NCBI RefSeq assembly: GCF_042648445.1
Contig: NZ_JBHRYB010000016.1
Coordinates: forward strand, 83,089-147,088
Length of the DNA stretch: 64,000 nucleotides
Source of the DNA: Bacterioplanoides pacificum
Lineage (GTDB): Bacteria; Pseudomonadota; Gammaproteobacteria; Pseudomonadales; Oceanobacteraceae
Direction of reading: 5' to 3'
The notes beneath the pieces were generated by a model. The model was not told the origin of the DNA and did not search any database. It worked only from the letters and a program-made list of their open reading frames with translations. Both the position numbers and the translations under genes were made by a program. This document shows, piece after piece, positions 22,777 to 31,582 of the stretch. Position 1 is the first letter of the stretch. Every line of letters starts with the position of its first letter.

Positions 22777-25371
22777 ATGACGAAAAAGTCAAAACCTTCT
22801 CAGGGTACTCAGACCTCCAAAACTTCCTCAAAAGGTCAGCAGCAGACCTTTAAAGATCCGAATGCCGCGGTTGAAGCGCAACGCTACGACAACCCGGTCG
22901 CCAGCCGCGATGCTTTGCTGATGCTGCTGGAACAACAGGGTCATCCGATGACTCATTCCGACGTCTGCGCGGCGTTGGGCGAAAGCGATGAAGAACGGGT
23001 TGAAGCGTTACGCCGCCGTCTGATTGCTATGTCGCGTGATGGCCAGCTGATTTCTAACCGCCGTAACCAGTTTATGCCAATGAGCAAAGCCGATCTGGTG
23101 GTGGGCACTGTGATGGGCCACCGCGATGGTTTTGGCTTTGTGCTGCGCGAAGGCAATGATGATATTCATCTGTCCAACCGGCAGATGAGCAAAGTATTCC
23201 ACGGCGATAAAGTTGCGGTTCAGATTCTAGGTCTCGACCGTCGTGGCCGGCCGGAAGGTAAAATTGTCGAAGTACTGGAACGTAATACCCAGCAAATCGT
23301 GGGTCGTTATTTCGATCAGTCGGGAGTTGGCGTGGTACAGCCCGACAATAAACGCGTCAGTCATGAAGTGCTGGTGCCACCGGCCGGGCGTAAAGCCGCC
23401 CAGCATGGCCAGTTTGTGGTGGTGCAGATCACTCAGCAGCCGCGTCCGGGTTCTCTGCCAATGGGTGAAGTGATTGAAGTCCTGGGTGACCACTTAGCAC
23501 CAGGCATGGAGATCGACGTTGCCATCCGCAGCCATAACATCCCGGCAGAATGGCCGGAAGAGGTACTGGCCGAGGCGGAAAAACTGCCGCAACAGGTGAA
23601 AGCGGCGGACAAACAAAACCGCATCGATTTGCGTCATCTGCCGTTTGTCACCATCGATGGTGAAGACGCCAAAGATTTTGACGATGCGGTGTATTGTGAA
23701 GTCAATAAAAACACCGGAGGCTGGCGTTTATACGTTGCCATTGCCGATGTGTCTCACTATGTGAAAGTGAAATCGGCACTCGACGAACAGGCTTATGAAC
23801 GTGGCAACTCGGTGTATTTCCCTGGTTATGTTGTACCTATGTTGCCGGAGAAATTATCCAACGGTTTGTGTTCACTGAATCCGGAAGTGGACCGGCTGGT
23901 GATGGTGTGTGAAATCACCATTTCGGCGGCGGGCAAAATTTCCGGTTATAAGTTTATGGAAGGCCTGATTCATTCCCATGCACGGCTGACCTACAACAAA
24001 GTGTGGGATATGTTACAGAAGCCGCTAACGGAAGATGGCAAAGCCTGGCGTAATCATTACCGCCCGGTGGTTCCACACCTGGAAAGCCTGTACAAGTTGT
24101 TTAAGTTATTGCGCAAAACCCGCGAACAACGTGGCGCAATGGACTTTGACTCGGTAGAAACCCGCATTGTATTTGATGCCGAGCGCAAGATTCAGGAAAT
24201 TGTTCCGACCGAACGTAACGATGCTCATATGCTGATTGAAGAGTGTATGTTAGCGGCGAACGTCTGTGCGGCCGACTTTTTCCAGCGCTACAATATTCCG
24301 GCGTTATTCCGGGTGCATAAAGGCCCGAGCCAGGAAAAACTGGAAAATTTATACAGCTTCCTGGGCGAGCTGGGTTTATCGCTGCATAAAGGCAAAGAAG
24401 TGTCGCCGAAAGATTATCAGGCGTTATTGCAGCAGATCGAAAATCGTCCGGACGCCCATTTAATTCAGACGGTATTATTACGCTCGTTATCTCAGGCGGT
24501 CTACGACCCGGAAAATGAAGGCCACTTTGGTTTGGCCTACAAGGCGTATACTCACTTTACTTCACCGATTCGTCGTTACCCCGACCTGCTGGTACACCGC
24601 GGCATACGTCATGTGATCCGCAGCGAAATGGAATGTCGCCATGTGCGCCGGGTAGAAGGCGCAAAAAATATGCAGAAGTGGCGTATTTATCCGTACGATA
24701 CTGCCCGTATGATCAGCCTGGGTGAGCATTGTTCGATTACCGAGCGGCGCGCCGACGACGCCACCCGAGACGTGATGGATTTCCTTAAGTGTGAATACAT
24801 TCGTGACCGTATCGGTGAAGAATACGAAGGTGTGATTTCGGCGGTGACCGGTTTTGGTTTATTTGTTGAGCTGAAAGACGTTTATGTCGAAGGCCTGGTG
24901 CATATCTCCACCCTGCAAAATGACTATTACCAGTTCGATGCGGTAAAACACCGGTTAATCGGCGAACGTACACGACGCAGTTTCCGACTGGGCGATAAAC
25001 TGTGGGTGCGGGTGGTGGATGTTAACCTCGATGATCGTAAAATCGACTTTGAACTGACGACCGCGCCGATGAATAAAGGCCGTCGTGGTGCCGATGAGCT
25101 GCCGACACCAACCCGTCTGCCGCGCCGTCGCGGTGCCGAGGGCGAGACGGAAACCCTGGCGCCAGGCAAAAAAGCCGATGCTAAGACGTCATCTAAGCCA
25201 CGCCGTTCACAGCGCGATAGCTTTAAAAAAGCCCAGGCGGAAAACGCCGGTGGCAAAAAGAAAGGCAGCAAAAAGCCGAGTAAGCGTCAGAAGCTGAATG
25301 CTAAAAAAGCTGGCCCTGCGAAAGCGAAATCCGCCAAAGGCAAAAGCGCGAAAAGCGGAAAAAAGAAATAG
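22777..25371 (+). CDS. rnr: Ribonuclease R
   Basis: An 864-residue 3'-5' exoribonuclease. Domain order is an N-terminal winged helix (about 30-90), cold-shock/OB domains (about 100-250), and the RNB catalytic domain with the acidic motif DGEDAKDFDDAV near residue 292-303. The S1 domain follows near 680-765. A very basic tail ends the protein (repeats of KK, KSAKGKSAK), as usual for RNase R and useful for binding structured RNA. It degrades structured RNA and works in rRNA quality control. rlmB follows, as in many gammaproteobacteria, but a hairpin element lies in the gap. Confidence 0.97.
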   Translation: MTKKSKPSQGTQTSKTSSKGQQQTFKDPNAAVEAQRYDNPVASRDALLMLLEQQGHPMTHSDVCAALGESDEERVEALRRRLIAMSRDGQLISNRRNQFMPMSKADLVVGTVMGHRDGFGFVLREGNDDIHLSNRQMSKVFHGDKVAVQILGLDRRGRPEGKIVEVLERNTQQIVGRYFDQSGVGVVQPDNKRVSHEVLVPPAGRKAAQHGQFVVVQITQQPRPGSLPMGEVIEVLGDHLAPGMEIDVAIRSHNIPAEWPEEVLAEAEKLPQQVKAADKQNRIDLRHLPFVTIDGEDAKDFDDAVYCEVNKNTGGWRLYVAIADVSHYVKVKSALDEQAYERGNSVYFPGYVVPMLPEKLSNGLCSLNPEVDRLVMVCEITISAAGKISGYKFMEGLIHSHARLTYNKVWDMLQKPLTEDGKAWRNHYRPVVPHLESLYKLFKLLRKTREQRGAMDFDSVETRIVFDAERKIQEIVPTERNDAHMLIEECMLAANVCAADFFQRYNIPALFRVHKGPSQEKLENLYSFLGELGLSLHKGKEVSPKDYQALLQQIENRPDAHLIQTVLLRSLSQAVYDPENEGHFGLAYKAYTHFTSPIRRYPDLLVHRGIRHVIRSEMECRHVRRVEGAKNMQKWRIYPYDTARMISLGEHCSITERRADDATRDVMDFLKCEYIRDRIGEEYEGVISAVTGFGLFVELKDVYVEGLVHISTLQNDYYQFDAVKHRLIGERTRRSFRLGDKLWVRVVDVNLDDRKIDFELTTAPMNKGRRGADELPTPTRLPRRRGAEGETETLAPGKKADAKTSSKPRRSQRDSFKKAQAENAGGKKKGSKKPSKRQKLNAKKAGPAKAKSAKGKSAKSGKKK

Positions 25372-25376
25372 ATTCA

Positions 25377-25456
25377 CTTAATCATTAAGCATATTTTTCT
25401 GCCGGGCGGACGCAACATCCATGTTGCTGCTGCGAAAAACATGCTCAATGCTTAAG
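25377..25456. repeat. TCC-loop hairpin element between rnr and rlmB
   Basis: Inverted arms 25377-25399 and 25434-25456 pair over 23 bp with three mismatches, ending in TTTTTC/GAAAAA at the inner side. The centre holds GCAACA-TCCA-TGTTGC (25412-25427). The right half CGCAACATCC is shared with the element upstream of ilvY. It begins five bases after the rnr stop and may act as a terminator or RNA-processing structure. Confidence 0.8.
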
Positions 25457-25494
25457 CTTAAAATAGCGGAGTGATTCGCTATTGGAGACACACA

Positions 25495-26235
25495 ATGAAG
25501 TTAGAAGCCGTGTATGGCTTACACGCCGTCACCACATTATTACAACGCAGCGCCGATCAGGTGGTCGAGCTGTGGGTGATGAAAGGCCGTCAGGATAAAC
25601 GCATGCAACGCGTACTGGAGTTGGCGGAAGAGCAGGGCTTACCGGTCCGTGAAGCCGATAAAGGCTTAATGAATCAGAAAGCAGAAGGTAATCACCAGGG
25701 AATTATTGCCTGGCGCAAGCCGGTACAGGGCATGAGTGAAAAACAACTGCCGGATGTGCTGGACAACATCGAAGGTCATCCGTTTATTCTGATCCTGGAT
25801 GGCGTAACCGACCCACACAACCTCGGTGCTTGTATTCGTACCGCCGATGCTGCAGGCGTTCATCTGGTCATTGCTCCGAAAGATAAATCCGCACCGTTGA
25901 ATGCCACGGCCGCTAAAGTCGCTTGTGGCGCGGCGGAAACCGTACCTTATATTCAGGTGACCAATCTGGCGCGCACTATGAAAGAACTGCAGGAACGTGG
26001 CATCTGGATTGGTGGCACGGCGGGGGAAGCCGAACAGAATATCTATCAGCAGAATATGACTGGGCCTCTGGCGCTGGTGATGGGTGCAGAAGGGCCGGGC
26101 ATGCGTCGTTTGACGCGCGAGCACTGCGACTTTTTAGTGAATATTCCAATGGCTGGTGAAGTCAGCTCGGTGAATGTTTCTGTGGCGACCGGTATTTGTT
26201 TGTTTGAAGCGGTGCGCCAGCGCGGTTCGCTGTAA
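25495..26235 (+). CDS. rlmB: 23S rRNA (guanosine-2251-2'-O)-methyltransferase
   Basis: A 246-residue SPOUT methyltransferase of the TrmH family. It starts MKLEAVYGLHAVTTLL, from an ATG with GGAG upstream. An N-terminal substrate-binding domain precedes the knotted domain with LDGVTDPHNLGACIRTADAAG, LVMGAEGPGMRRL and the C-terminal VNVSVATGICLFEA knot motif. It methylates G2251 in the ribosomal P-loop. The rnr-rlmB pairing is conserved. A terminator follows. Confidence 0.95.
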   Translation: MKLEAVYGLHAVTTLLQRSADQVVELWVMKGRQDKRMQRVLELAEEQGLPVREADKGLMNQKAEGNHQGIIAWRKPVQGMSEKQLPDVLDNIEGHPFILILDGVTDPHNLGACIRTADAAGVHLVIAPKDKSAPLNATAAKVACGAAETVPYIQVTNLARTMKELQERGIWIGGTAGEAEQNIYQQNMTGPLALVMGAEGPGMRRLTREHCDFLVNIPMAGEVSSVNVSVATGICLFEAVRQRGSL

Positions 26236-26256
26236 TATCGCCTGGTTTGTCATACT

Positions 26257-26283
26257 ATAGCGCCATAGCGGCGCTATTTTTTT
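26257..26283 (+). terminator. Rho-independent terminator after rlmB
   Basis: An 8-bp perfect stem ATAGCGCC/GGCGCTAT with loop ATAGC and a run of seven T residues. Confidence 0.9.
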
Positions 26284-26461
26284 ATCCGCCTGAAAACATC
26301 GCGATGTATAAAAAGAGCTTTCGCAGTTAACCGAATAAGCCGTTAAGTTGGATGACTGTGAGCGGCTGAGCCGCGCTGCGCGCTGATAAATACACTTCTT
26401 TAACCCGGCTGCTCCGGATTCACGATATACTGCGGCTGTGTATATAACCGCTGAGATATTT

Positions 26462-27490
26462 ATGCGTGCCTGTTTTGTTGTGTGTTTATTGTTTTACTTG
26501 CCCCTGTCATTTGCGGCGGAGGTTGATCAGTTCACACCAGGGCGACCATTAAAAGACAGCAGCCAGCGACTGGAAAAAGAAATTAATCGCCGTATCCACG
26601 AAGCGGTACGACGTGCCAATGGCTTTTACGCCCGTCCCCAGCAATCCAAAAAAGTGCATCACCGCATTCGTGCTCAGTGTGATGTTAATCGGCTGTATAC
26701 ACAGCTGGAGTCACAACTGGCGCGACCGTTAATCGGTCAGCTGGAGACGTTCGCTGAGCAGTCTGCAGAGGTGGATAAACGCCGGGTCAGCTTTCCTCAG
26801 TCTGTTTACCGCCAATACGACAGTGCCGAAGCGCCAACCCTGGTGCTGAGTGAACGAATGGCCGCCGTTATCCGTATTCATGATGTCGAAATCGGCAGCG
26901 ATAAACTGGGCCATTTTTTTACCGAAGGGCTGAGCTATTTTGAAGTAACCAGCCGCCTGCGGGATGGTATCAATGAGGCGCTGGTATTTGGTCAGTGGTC
27001 TGAATCTGTGTATTTTGGCGCACAAACAACCGGTGTGTTTTCTTATGCCGATTTAACCGCCAACTTTAACGGTTTACGTTTCTGGAACCGTATCCTGGCG
27101 CACCAGCCAGACCCTCTGAGCGGTGAACAGCCGGAACCCTATATTCGTTGTATTAATAAACGCTGGCAGGTCAGCCAGCCATTCCGCTGGGCAGGGTATG
27201 TTGATCAGGGCTGGAATGAAGCGGTGAACTGTAATGCCTTTCGTACCGCGTCGATGTTAACCAAAGTCATGGATTATCAGCCGCGCTGCCAGACGGAATT
27301 ATTGCCGCAACGTTATGATAAAACTCTGGCGGCGACCTTGTTGAATACAGATGGTCTGAAGCTGTTACCAGACTTGATGCAACCGGAAGCGTTATTAGCC
27401 AAACGTGCCGATATCCTCGACTGGCAACTGCCCGAGGCGATGGTGGAAAACATCCGCCAGATACGCCTGCAAATAGAAAGCTGGCGCTGA
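26462..27490 (+). CDS. Conserved secreted protein of unknown function
   Basis: A 342-residue protein starting MRACFVVCLLFYLPLSFAAE, a clear signal peptide, so it acts in the periplasm or beyond. Distinct blocks are IGSDKLGHFFTEGLSYFEV (about 149-167), GVFSYADLTANFNGLRFWNR (about 193-212) and GYVDQGWNEAVNCNAF. The DKLGHFF-E arrangement with nearby acidic residues could form a metal site, but this is inference. Six or so cysteines in the mature part suggest disulfides. I do not recognise the family. It stands alone between a terminator and a convergent gene. Confidence 0.7.
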   Translation: MRACFVVCLLFYLPLSFAAEVDQFTPGRPLKDSSQRLEKEINRRIHEAVRRANGFYARPQQSKKVHHRIRAQCDVNRLYTQLESQLARPLIGQLETFAEQSAEVDKRRVSFPQSVYRQYDSAEAPTLVLSERMAAVIRIHDVEIGSDKLGHFFTEGLSYFEVTSRLRDGINEALVFGQWSESVYFGAQTTGVFSYADLTANFNGLRFWNRILAHQPDPLSGEQPEPYIRCINKRWQVSQPFRWAGYVDQGWNEAVNCNAFRTASMLTKVMDYQPRCQTELLPQRYDKTLAATLLNTDGLKLLPDLMQPEALLAKRADILDWQLPEAMVENIRQIRLQIESWR

Positions 27491-27514
27491 GTTATTGCCG
27501 TTGACCTGCCGGTG

Positions 27515-28423
27515 TCAGCGAAAGCGTAATTTGGCCGTCAGTTGCAGGTAATTACTGTCTTCCAGCTCCAGCGTACCACTCTGGCCCTGATCGTTATCCA
27601 GCGTTAATTGCTGCTTAAATTGTACGCCGGCTTCCGCTCCCAGCCATAACGGCCCGGTTAGCTGATATTCCGCGCCTAAGCCGAGGCGGAAACCCTGTTG
27701 TTCAAACTGGTAGCTCTGTTTTTTATTGCCTTTGTTGTAAACGTGCCAGCTGCCACCTTCCGGCGTCAGCTTGGCAAAATAATGCTGGCCAAAGCTGGGC
27801 GCATAACTGAGGCGGGAAAATGGGAAGCCGACCACCATACTGACGGTTTTTCCACTGCGATAGCGGTAGTTCATCAGGGGGACAAATTTGCCTTCACCAA
27901 AACGATGGGTGTACACCAAACCCAGGTTATAACCGTGGTATTGCCCCTTGCTGGAATATTGCGCTACAGCATTCATCGCCAGATCGTCACTGCCGAAGTA
28001 TTCCAGTGACGATTTAACCCCCGGTGACAGGTTAAACACCCAGCGCGAGTTTTTATCGTGTTCAACGATGTAGCTCAGCGGAAAGGCGATGTCGTACAGC
28101 CGTTGCTTGGTGGAGGATGGCGTATTGTCGAAACGGAATTCACGTTCCCGGAAGGTAAACTGATACACCCAGAGGCCTTGTGTCAGATCGCCGGACACAC
28201 CCAGTGGTACTTTCAGGTAGGTATCCACCTGAGTGGCCTCGGGTGCCGGCTCAACACCATTCAGATTGGTGATGGCGGCGCTATCAAAATAGGTTACCAC
28301 AAAGGCACCGGCGGGCGGTTTGGGGATGTAGCTGTTAGTGTCGGCATCGTTTTCGTTTTCGTTAGCGATTGCGATATGGCCGACCGCTATAAGGACCAGC
28401 GCGCTCAGGCTGTGTGTTTTCAT
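27515..28423 (-). CDS. Outer-membrane beta-barrel protein (DUF6268-like)
   Basis: About 302 residues from the ATG at 28423, which has GGGA 7 bases upstream. The signal peptide is MKTHSLSALVLIAVGHIAIA. The remainder is alternating polar and aromatic beta strands (LTQGLWVYQFTFRER, YNLGLVYTHRFG, FRLGLGAEYQLTG) and ends with LTAKLRFR, typical of outer-membrane barrels. The overall layout resembles the DUF6268 outer-membrane family. The final residue is R after F, slightly unlike the classic terminal-F BAM signal. Ligand and role unknown. Confidence 0.7.
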   Translation of the reverse strand: MKTHSLSALVLIAVGHIAIANENENDADTNSYIPKPPAGAFVVTYFDSAAITNLNGVEPAPEATQVDTYLKVPLGVSGDLTQGLWVYQFTFREREFRFDNTPSSTKQRLYDIAFPLSYIVEHDKNSRWVFNLSPGVKSSLEYFGSDDLAMNAVAQYSSKGQYHGYNLGLVYTHRFGEGKFVPLMNYRYRSGKTVSMVVGFPFSRLSYAPSFGQHYFAKLTPEGGSWHVYNKGNKKQSYQFEQQGFRLGLGAEYQLTGPLWLGAEAGVQFKQQLTLDNDQGQSGTLELEDSNYLQLTAKLRFR

Positions 28424-28438
28424 AGACATTTCCCGGTT

Positions 28439-28472
28439 AACTCCGGTACAGCATAGCCTGTATCCCGGAGTT
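28439..28472 (-). terminator. Hairpin after the CoA-transferase gene, possible terminator
   Basis: AACTCCGG (28439-28446) pairs with CCGGAGTT (28465-28472), and the inner bases GTACAG/CTGTAT pair partly. It lies 17 bp past the minus-strand stop. There is no T-run, so termination would be weak or Rho-assisted. Confidence 0.4.
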
Positions 28473-28489
28473 GATAAAAACTCTGTGGA

Positions 28490-29803
28490 TTAAAGCAGGC
28501 CCAGCGCCAGCGCTTTATTACTGAGGTCGTCACGGAAGTCGGGATGAGCGATACCGATCAGCGCGCGGGCCCGTTGCGGTAACGACAGGCCTTTGAGATC
28601 AACGCAACCATACTCGGTGACAACAAACTGGGTGTCCATGCGGGTATCGGTAACCGCACCGCCTTGCAGTTGTGGCACGATGCGGCTGAGCTGGCCTTGT
28701 TTCGCGGTGGAGTGCAGCGCAATAAAGGAACGGCCGCCATTCGATGCATAGGCGCCCCGGACAAAATCCAGCTGCCCGCCGGTGCCCGAGAATGGTTGTC
28801 CGGCCAGTTGCTCGGCGTTGATCTGGCCGGTGAGGTCTACCTCAATGGCGGCATTGACCGAAACCATATTGCGATTTTTGCGAATAATACTGGGGTTATT
28901 CACCCAGGACGCCGGGTAACCAACAATCGATGGATTGTCATCCATAAAGTCGTACATCGCTTTGTCACCCAGTGCCAGGGTAAAAACGTGTTTGTGCTGC
29001 ATCCAGTTTTTCAGGCGGCCATTAATAACCCCGGATTTAATTAAATCCACCATCGCCGGGCTGAATAACTCTGAATGGAGCCCGAGGTTTTTATGGTTGG
29101 ATAAATAGCCCAGCACCGAATTGGGAACACCTCCCACACCCATTTGCAGCGTATCGCCATCGTCAATGCGCTCAACAATAAATTCGGCAATCTGGGTATC
29201 GGTTGCAGAGGGCGGCTGAGCGCTGATTTCGATTAAGGGTTGGTGATGCTCAACGATGGCATCGACCTCGGAAATATGAACCGAGCACTCGCCAAAGGTA
29301 CGCGGCATATGTTCATTTACTTCCACCACCACCTTCCTGGCTTTGCGAATCACACTGGCGCCGTAGTCGGCATTGGTACCGAGGCTGAAATACCCGTGTT
29401 TATCCATCGGCGATACCGTCACCATAAAACAGTGCGGCTCAATCTGTTCGGTTAATAACCGTCCGACCTGATGGAAGGTTGATGGCACAAACTCCATCAG
29501 GGTATGGCTGTTTAACCGCTTCAGCGCTTCGCGGTCGTGGCTGCTCATAAATAAGGGGCGCGGGCAGACCTGATCGGCCAGTTCGGGCACCAGTAAGGTG
29601 TCACATAAGGCCTGGGTGCCGTGCATGTAATACAGGTTCAGTGACTTCAGCTGTTGCTGATGTAAAGCACTGGCAACACCGGCCATCAGTGCCGGTGGCA
29701 TGGCGACGCTCATACCAAGAATCAGGTTGTCACCGTCGTTCAGGTAGTCGGCGGCGTTTTCCGGGCTAATCCTTTTCTGGTCGTAAAGGCTGGCAATGTC
29801 CAT
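28490..29803 (-). CDS. Acetyl-CoA hydrolase / 4-hydroxybutyrate CoA-transferase family protein
   Basis: A 437-residue class I CoA-transferase. Family blocks are QMGVGGVPNSVLGYL (about residues 213-227), VNAAIEVDLTGQIN and FSGTGGQLDFVRGA, then VVTEYGCVDLKGLSL near the C-terminus. These match the acetyl-CoA hydrolase/4-hydroxybutyrate CoA-transferase group, which swaps CoA between acyl groups or hydrolyses acyl-CoA. Length fits the family. Donor and acceptor acids cannot be told from sequence, and no linked catabolic genes help. Confidence 0.85.
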   Translation of the reverse strand: MDIASLYDQKRISPENAADYLNDGDNLILGMSVAMPPALMAGVASALHQQQLKSLNLYYMHGTQALCDTLLVPELADQVCPRPLFMSSHDREALKRLNSHTLMEFVPSTFHQVGRLLTEQIEPHCFMVTVSPMDKHGYFSLGTNADYGASVIRKARKVVVEVNEHMPRTFGECSVHISEVDAIVEHHQPLIEISAQPPSATDTQIAEFIVERIDDGDTLQMGVGGVPNSVLGYLSNHKNLGLHSELFSPAMVDLIKSGVINGRLKNWMQHKHVFTLALGDKAMYDFMDDNPSIVGYPASWVNNPSIIRKNRNMVSVNAAIEVDLTGQINAEQLAGQPFSGTGGQLDFVRGAYASNGGRSFIALHSTAKQGQLSRIVPQLQGGAVTDTRMDTQFVVTEYGCVDLKGLSLPQRARALIGIAHPDFRDDLSNKALALGLL

Positions 29804-29946
29804 CTGCGGGTCCTGTCGGGAAGTGAATGTTGCTGAGAACTTTAGCAGTTCGGCGTTGCCTGTCTATGACAGCTACAGAAACTTTGCTGAGCTGGGTCAA
29901 GGCGCTGGTCAGTGATGACAAAAAACACACCATAAAGCGGGAGCGA

Positions 29947-30576
29947 CTACCACAAACGTTGTAGTAATAATAAAGCCACTACGAATAAACACAGGCCGGT
30001 AATTAACTCCAGCCATTGCCAGTGGCGGGGCTGAGTCAGGTAGGGGCGCAACCAGCGACCACCGGCAGCCAGGGTGCTGAACCACAGCGCTGAGGCACTG
30101 CCGGCACCGGCGATAAACCATAACGGGGCGCTTTGCTGAGCGCCGATGCTGCCAATCAGGATCACGGTATCCAGATAAACATGGGGGTTCAGCAGGCTGA
30201 TGGCGCAGGCCTGGCCGGCACTGCGCCAGGGGCTGCTGAGCTGGCTATTGTTACTGGTTGCCAGCCCTGCGCCACCCAGCCAGGCGCGGTAAAACGCCTG
30301 GGCACTGAGCCAGCATAAAAACAATACGCCAAATAATGTCACGGCCGGAATTAACGGCGGTAACCATTGCTGGATCTGGCTGATGGTGAACACCCCAACG
30401 CTGATCAGGGTGATATCAATGGCGACACAAACTGCCGTGATCACCCAGGGATGTTCGCCGCGCAGGCTTTTATTGAGTACCCAGGCATTCTGCGCACCGA
30501 TGGCTACAATCAGGCCAAACGCCACCATAAAACCGGTCGCGCCATTGGTGAATAACTGCTGCAGCTCGGTTTGCAT
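29947..30576 (-). CDS. argO: LysE/ArgO-family amino-acid exporter
   Basis: A 209-residue integral membrane protein with about six transmembrane helices. The N-terminal LysE signature is GLIVAIGAQNAWVLNKSLRG, and SLLNPHVYLDTVILIG lies in the middle. The start at 30576 has GGAGG 5 bases upstream. It exports arginine and possibly lysine. It is divergent from an ArgP-like activator, the classical argP-argO pair, so expression likely rises when basic amino acids accumulate. Confidence 0.93.
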   Translation of the reverse strand: MQTELQQLFTNGATGFMVAFGLIVAIGAQNAWVLNKSLRGEHPWVITAVCVAIDITLISVGVFTISQIQQWLPPLIPAVTLFGVLFLCWLSAQAFYRAWLGGAGLATSNNSQLSSPWRSAGQACAISLLNPHVYLDTVILIGSIGAQQSAPLWFIAGAGSASALWFSTLAAGGRWLRPYLTQPRHWQWLELITGLCLFVVALLLLQRLW

Positions 30577-30678
30577 ATTGTCCTCCGCTAACGGCAAAAA
30601 CGGGCTATTTGCCGCCACAATAGAACCGGCGTTATTATTAATCCAACTCATAAATCTGATGGGATATTAGAAAAACTA

Positions 30679-31551
30679 ATGTTTGATTATCGGGCGCTGG
30701 AAGCTCTGACCGCAGTGATAGAACAGGGCGGTTTTGAGCGCGCTGCAAAACGGCTGAATATTTCCCAATCGGCGGTCAGTCAACGCATCCGACAGTTGGA
30801 GTTTCGTCTTGGCCAGCCGGTATTGTTACGCATCTCTCCCCCCAGGCTGACGGAAATAGGGCAGCGGCTCACCAATCATCTGCAACAGGTGCAGCAGCTG
30901 GAGCAGAGCCTGTTAACGGAAGAACATCCGGAGCAGGACGTCACGGTACGGCTGGCGGTGAATGCGGATTCCATCGATACCTGGCTGGCGCCGGCACTGG
31001 CGCAGTGCCCGGTCAGTCAGCGGATGAATTTTGAACTGGTCATCGAAGATCAGCGGATTGGCCTGCAACGCATGAAAAACGGTGAGGTCATGGCCTGTAT
31101 CTGTGAAAGTGCGCAGCCGGTTAACGGTGGTTTGTCACAAAAGCTGGGAGTGGTACGGTATCTGGCGCTGGCCAGCCCGGATTTTATTCATAATTACGCC
31201 GCCGGCGACCGCGGCCATCACTGGCTGCAGCAGGCCCCGTGCCTGGTGTACAGTGGCGACGACCAGCTGCAGCATCAGTTTTTAGCTCTGCTGCAACTGG
31301 ATGCCCCCGGGCGTTTTCAGCGGGTGCCGTCGAGCAGTGGCTTTGTGCAGATGGCCAGAGCCGGGTTAGGTTTTGGTATGATGCCGGAAATACAGGTGCG
31401 TGAGTTTCTGGCCGATGGTTCGCTGGTGAATGTTGCCCCTCAGCACTGGATTGATGTGCCACATTATTGGCATTACTGGCAAACTGAAAGTGACTATATG
31501 GTTCAGTTGCGCCAGGCGGTGGTAAAACACGCGGCTGAGTGTTTGTTGTAA
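30679..31551 (+). CDS. argP: LysR-family regulator ArgP
   Basis: A 290-residue LysR regulator. The helix-turn-helix region reads YRALEALTAVIEQGGFERAAK with SQSAVSQRIRQLE, the typical ArgP/IciA N-terminus. It senses arginine and lysine and activates the divergent argO. The intergenic region of 102 bp should hold the ArgP site and the argO promoter; I could not define it precisely. Placement and sequence make the assignment secure. Confidence 0.92.
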   Translation: MFDYRALEALTAVIEQGGFERAAKRLNISQSAVSQRIRQLEFRLGQPVLLRISPPRLTEIGQRLTNHLQQVQQLEQSLLTEEHPEQDVTVRLAVNADSIDTWLAPALAQCPVSQRMNFELVIEDQRIGLQRMKNGEVMACICESAQPVNGGLSQKLGVVRYLALASPDFIHNYAAGDRGHHWLQQAPCLVYSGDDQLQHQFLALLQLDAPGRFQRVPSSSGFVQMARAGLGFGMMPEIQVREFLADGSLVNVAPQHWIDVPHYWHYWQTESDYMVQLRQAVVKHAAECLL

Positions 31552-31582
31552 ACGAAAACCAGACAATAAAAGGAGTCTGCAG

